A stretch of DNA of 33,356 bases from positions 1 to 33,356 of the forward strand of contig NZ_BMTR01000047.1 in assembly GCF_014649775.1 (NCBI RefSeq), read 5' to 3'. This DNA is from Streptomyces longisporoflavus (GTDB taxonomy: Bacteria > Actinomycetota > Actinomycetes > Streptomycetales > Streptomycetaceae). The notes under the pieces are model-generated. The model had not been told where the DNA came from and did not search any database. It saw only the letters and a program-made list of their open reading frames with translations. The translations under genes and the position numbers were made by a program. Every line of letters starts with the position of its first letter. The first letter of the stretch is position 1. Of this stretch, positions 30,751 to 33,356 are shown piece after piece.

Positions 30751-30945
30751 ATGCGGTTGACGATTTTCTGGGAGCGGATGGCTGCCCACTTCGGAGAGGG
30801 GTACGCGGACTCGTTCGCTCGCGATCACGTGATGGCGGAGCTCGGCGGGCGCACCGTGCATGAGGCACTGGACGCGGGCTGGGACGCCAAGGACGTCTGG
30901 CGCGCCGTGTGCGCGGCGATGGACGTACCGGCCGACATGCGCTGA
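30751..30945 (+). CDS. DUF3046 protein
   Basis: This 64-residue protein (RLTIFWERMAAHFGEGYADSFARDHVMAELGGRTVHEAL…) is a clear DUF3046 member, a small actinobacterial family repeatedly found close to recA, as here and in mycobacteria. Function is unknown. The ATG at 30751 has GGAGG only one base away, too close to act as a ribosome binding site. Either the mRNA is leaderless (GATACT lies 6 bases before the ATG) or translation starts at TTG 30757, seven bases after GGAGG, giving a protein two residues shorter. Confidence 0.9.
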   Translation: MRLTIFWERMAAHFGEGYADSFARDHVMAELGGRTVHEALDAGWDAKDVWRAVCAAMDVPADMR

Positions 30946-31030
30946 CGGCGGACAGTTCACCTCCCGCGCGCGGTCTGCCCCGGCACCGTCGGTCGCGAAG
31001 ACGCGGGGGCGGCGGCTGAATGTCGGTGGC

Positions 31031-32377
31031 GTGGGCGAGACTGACCTCGTGGCATCGACAGACGAGACCGCGCAGGTCACTCAGGACGCAGCTCCACTCG
31101 GCACAACGCCGCCCGCACAGCCTCCGAACGGGGCGGCGACCGGGAGGGCCGCCAGTATGCCGCGCTGGCTGCCGCGCGCCATGGTGCTTGCCCTCGCGCT
31201 CATCGCCTGTTTCCAGCTGGGCAGTTGGGCCTTCCATCAACTGACCGGGCTGCTGATCAACATCCTGATCGCGTTCTTCCTGGCGCTGGCGGTCGAGCCC
31301 GCGGTGAGCTGGATGGCCGCGCGGGGGTTGCGCAGGGGCTTCGCCACCTTCCTGGTCTTCCTCGGCGTCCTGATCGCGAGCGCCGGTTTCATCACGCTCA
31401 TGGGCTCGATGCTCGCGGGCCAGATCGTGGACATGGTCGAGGACTTCCCCGAGTACCTCGACGACGTCATCAGCTGGATCAACCAGACCTTCCACACGGA
31501 GCTCTCGCGGGTCGAGATCCAGGACAGCCTGGTCCACTCGGACTGGCTGCAGAAGTACGTGCAGAACAGCGCCAGCGGCGTCCTGGACGTGTCGGCGCAG
31601 GTTCTGGGCGGCCTCTTCCAGCTCCTTACGGTCATGCTGTTCTCGTTCTACTTCGCGGCCGACGGACCACGGCTGCGGCGCGCGCTCTGCTCGGTGCTGC
31701 CACCCACCCGGCAGGCCGAGGTGCTCCGTGCCTGGGAGATCGCGGTCGACAAGACCGGCGGCTATCTCTACTCGCGCGGTCTGATGGCGCTGATCTCCGG
31801 AGTCGCGCACTACATCCTGCTGCAGTTCCTGGGCGTGCCGTACGCGCCCGTGCTCGCGGTGTGGGTCGGCCTGGTCTCGCAGTTCATCCCCACCATCGGC
31901 ACGTATCTGGCGGGTGCGCTGCCGATGTTGATCGCCTTCACGGTCGATCCCTGGTACGCGCTGTGGGTGCTGATCTTCGTGGTGGTCTACCAGCAGTTCG
32001 AGAACTACGTCCTGCAGCCCAAGCTCACCGCCAAGAGCGTCGACATCCACCCGGCGGTCGCCTTCGGGTCGGTCATCGCGGGCACGGCACTCCTCGGTGC
32101 GGTCGGCGCCCTGATCTCCATCCCGGCGATCGCGACCCTGCAGGCGTTCCTGGGGGCCTACGTGAAGCGGTACGACGTCACGGACGACCCGCGCGTCCAC
32201 GGTCACCGGCGCAAGGGCGGGGTGTCCCTCCTCACGCGCATGCGGCGTGCCATGCGCGGGCCGAACCATCCGGGGGCTCGTTCGGAGGCCGAGATCGCGG
32301 CGGAGGAGGCCTCGGGCGCGAGCCCTGACACGGCTTCCGGCGACGGTTCCGGGCCGGGGCCGGGCGAGCGTCGGTAG
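31031..32377 (+). CDS. AI-2E family transporter (PerM-like permease)
   Basis: The 448-residue membrane protein belongs to the AI-2E/UPF0118 family. About seven or eight membrane helices lie between residue 50 and 370, including PRAMVLALALIACFQLG, LLINILIAFFLALAVEPAV and the C-terminal cluster. The conserved FIPTIGTYLAGALPMLIAF and QQFENYVLQPKLTAKSVDIHPAVAF segments identify the family. The N-terminal 45 residues are Thr/Ala/Pro-rich; the C-terminal 80 are basic then Ser/Gly/Pro-rich. Members transport small molecules or ions; the substrate here is unknown. GTG 31031 is chosen; GTG 31049 in frame would give 442 residues and is equally possible because neither has a strong binding site. Confidence 0.9.
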   Translation: MGETDLVASTDETAQVTQDAAPLGTTPPAQPPNGAATGRAASMPRWLPRAMVLALALIACFQLGSWAFHQLTGLLINILIAFFLALAVEPAVSWMAARGLRRGFATFLVFLGVLIASAGFITLMGSMLAGQIVDMVEDFPEYLDDVISWINQTFHTELSRVEIQDSLVHSDWLQKYVQNSASGVLDVSAQVLGGLFQLLTVMLFSFYFAADGPRLRRALCSVLPPTRQAEVLRAWEIAVDKTGGYLYSRGLMALISGVAHYILLQFLGVPYAPVLAVWVGLVSQFIPTIGTYLAGALPMLIAFTVDPWYALWVLIFVVVYQQFENYVLQPKLTAKSVDIHPAVAFGSVIAGTALLGAVGALISIPAIATLQAFLGAYVKRYDVTDDPRVHGHRRKGGVSLLTRMRRAMRGPNHPGARSEAEIAAEEASGASPDTASGDGSGPGPGERR

Positions 32378-32481
32378 GCGAGGCAAAGAGGGACGGAAGG
32401 CGCGGCACGGAGGGTCGGAAGACCGATGAACGCCCGGCGGACCGGTCCCTTTCGTACTCTCGGTGGTGCCGCGTGGTGCGC

Positions 32482-32511
32482 TTGACACCAAAATCGAACA
32501 TCCATTCTTAT
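32482..32511 (+). promoter_or_regulatory. SOS-regulated recA promoter
   Basis: TTGACA at 32482–32487 is a consensus -35. A weak -10 (TCTTAT, 32506–32511) is 18 bases downstream. The LexA box lies in the spacer, so LexA binding would block RNA polymerase. Confidence 0.7.
32496..32507. promoter_or_regulatory. LexA (SOS) box of recA
   Basis: GAACATCCATTC matches the actinomycete SOS box pattern GAACATnnATTC at every fixed position. It lies immediately downstream of the -35 element, so recA here should be induced by DNA damage through LexA cleavage. Confidence 0.88.
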
Positions 32512-32595
32512 GGGTTGCCTGGCGGCGTTTTCCCCGGATTTTCGCGGGGGGATCCCTGGGGCTCCGGCGGTTTTCGGCGGGGCGGTCGCCCCGAG

Positions 32596-32604
32596 TTATC
32601 CACA
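32596..32604 (+). promoter_or_regulatory. Consensus DnaA box upstream of recA
   Basis: TTATCCACA is an exact match to the classical DnaA box. It is the only one noticed in the window, and it sits in the recA leader about 90 bases before the start codon. A single box may affect recA transcription or titrate DnaA; an origin is excluded. Confidence 0.6.
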
Positions 32605-32693
32605 GGCCGGACGGCTGTCGGGGCGGATTGTCAGTGGCAGGCGCTAGCGTCATTGACGTGAAGCGATCGACACAAGCAAATCGGGTGGAACCC

Positions 32694-33356
32694 ATGGCAG
32701 GAACCGACCGCGAGAAGGCGCTCGAAGCCGCGCTCGCACAGATTGAACGGCAATTCGGCAAGGGCGCAGTGATGCGCATGGGCGAGCGGCCGAACGACCC
32801 CATCGAGGTCATCCCCACGGGATCGACCGCGCTCGACGTCGCGCTCGGCGTCGGCGGCATCCCGCGCGGCCGTGTGGTGGAGGTGTACGGACCGGAGTCC
32901 TCCGGTAAGACGACGCTGACGCTGCACGCCGTGGCGAACGCACAGCGCGCGGGCGGCGCCGTCGCCTTCGTGGACGCCGAGCACGCACTCGACCCCGAGT
33001 ATGCGAAGAAGCTGGGCGTCGACATCGACAACCTGATCCTGTCCCAGCCGGACAACGGCGAGCAGGCTCTGGAGATCGTCGACATGCTGGTCCGCTCCGG
33101 CGCGCTCGACCTGATCGTCATCGACTCCGTCGCGGCCCTGGTGCCGCGCGCGGAAATCGAGGGCGAGATGGGCGACTCGCACGTGGGTCTGCAGGCCCGC
33201 CTGATGAGCCAGGCGCTCCGGAAGATCACCAGCGCGCTCAACCAGTCCAAGACCACAGCGATCTTCATCAACCAGCTGCGCGAGAAGATCGGCGTGATGT
33301 TCGGCTCGCCGGAGACCACGACCGGTGGCCGTGCGCTGAAGTTCTACGCCTCGGTG
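32694..33356 (+). CDS. recA: RecA recombinase, N-terminal 221 residues (runs off the window)
   Basis: The reading frame is open to the last base. RecA forms filaments on single-stranded DNA, catalyses strand exchange and triggers LexA self-cleavage. Visible features are the N-terminal helix (LEAALAQIERQFGKGAVMRMG), Walker A GPESSGKT (66–73, Lys72), the catalytic-site FVDAEHALDPEY, Walker B LIVIDSVAAL (Asp144), the L1 loop region around EIEGEMGDSHVGLQARLMSQ and the start of L2 (INQLREKIGVMFGSPETTTGG). ATG 32694 gives the conserved MAGTDREKALE start and has GGTGG about 6 bases upstream. The remaining roughly 150 residues and any recX gene lie beyond the end. Confidence 0.98.
   Translation, partial: MAGTDREKALEAALAQIERQFGKGAVMRMGERPNDPIEVIPTGSTALDVALGVGGIPRGRVVEVYGPESSGKTTLTLHAVANAQRAGGAVAFVDAEHALDPEYAKKLGVDIDNLILSQPDNGEQALEIVDMLVRSGALDLIVIDSVAALVPRAEIEGEMGDSHVGLQARLMSQALRKITSALNQSKTTAIFINQLREKIGVMFGSPETTTGGRALKFYASV

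Larger units (their letters stand above)
32378..32693. other. recA upstream region
   Basis: No gene is visible in these 316 bp. It contains a -35-like TTGACA and a LexA box, a short perfect inverted repeat GGGGCG-gt-CGCCCC (32579–32592) and, four bases later, a consensus DnaA box. From the LexA box to the recA ATG is about 186 bases, so the 5' leader is long. A GGTCGGAAGACC hairpin near 32414–32425 is too short to call a terminator for the upstream permease. Confidence 0.75.

Noticed and set aside
32596..32604. A replication origin near recA
   Set aside because: Only one DnaA box is present; Streptomyces oriC has many boxes beside dnaA and dnaN.
1..33356. CRISPR arrays, insertion sequences, prophage or defence islands
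   Set aside because: No regularly spaced repeats with unique spacers, no transposase, integrase or phage structural genes were seen. The repeats found are coding or simple tandem repeats.

Overview
The window is chromosomal DNA from a high-GC actinomycete, almost certainly a Streptomyces. The evidence is very high third-position GC in every gene, GTG starts, and gene families and order that match my recollection of the Streptomyces coelicolor SCO5747–SCO5769 region (5S rRNA … osaC / osaA-osaB, ftsK, rimO-pgsA-cinA-clgR, dps, nei2, lhr, recA). The species cannot be named from the sequence alone. Most of the window is conserved core chromosome. I see no phage, insertion sequence, CRISPR array or biosynthetic cluster.

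Layout. 1–1041: the 3' end of a 5S rRNA with a strong terminator, a shrunken DegT-type aminotransferase relative, and tRNA-Thr(GGT) with its terminator. 1093–10471: the osmotic-stress signalling locus. osaC (ATPase/PAS/GAF/SpoIIE phosphatase) is divergent from osaA (giant cytoplasmic hybrid kinase with nine exact 92-residue HAMP-type repeats), and osaB (response regulator with coiled-coil output) follows osaA. 10609–17963: cell-cycle and housekeeping genes ftsK, a RodZ-like membrane HTH protein, the tightly overlapped rimO-pgsA-cinA set, and clgR. 18223–21138: a Dps ferritin, a small membrane protein that appears frameshifted, an SDR oxidoreductase and a Nei2-type DNA glycosylase. 21558–26246: the very large helicase Lhr. 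26326–28399: an AraC regulator overlapping an AzlCD-type amino-acid exporter. 28524–32377: a PucR/CdaR-like regulator, an unassigned protein with glycine/aspartate-rich repeat motifs, DUF3046 and an AI-2E family permease. 32694–end: recA, cut by the window edge, preceded by a clear LexA (SOS) box and a consensus DnaA box.

How the genes work together. OsaC, OsaA and OsaB form a known osmoadaptation circuit linked to the sigma-B stress response. FtsK, Lhr, Nei2, RecA and Dps give the window a DNA maintenance and protection theme. rimO, pgsA and cinA are translationally coupled; clgR, a regulator of Clp/Lon proteases, follows and keeps a C-terminal Ala-Ala end. The AraC gene probably controls the exporter it overlaps.

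I did not find a convincing new multi-gene system. The most unusual items are: the exact nine-fold repeat in osaA; a pair of covarying 24-bp-spaced hairpins before the RodZ-like gene; a 24-bp in-frame minisatellite at the start of azlC; a likely single-base frameshift in the small membrane gene; a palindrome-rich 419-bp gap between nei2 and lhr, with a perfect hairpin around the lhr stop codon; and possible leaderless starts for rimO and DUF3046.
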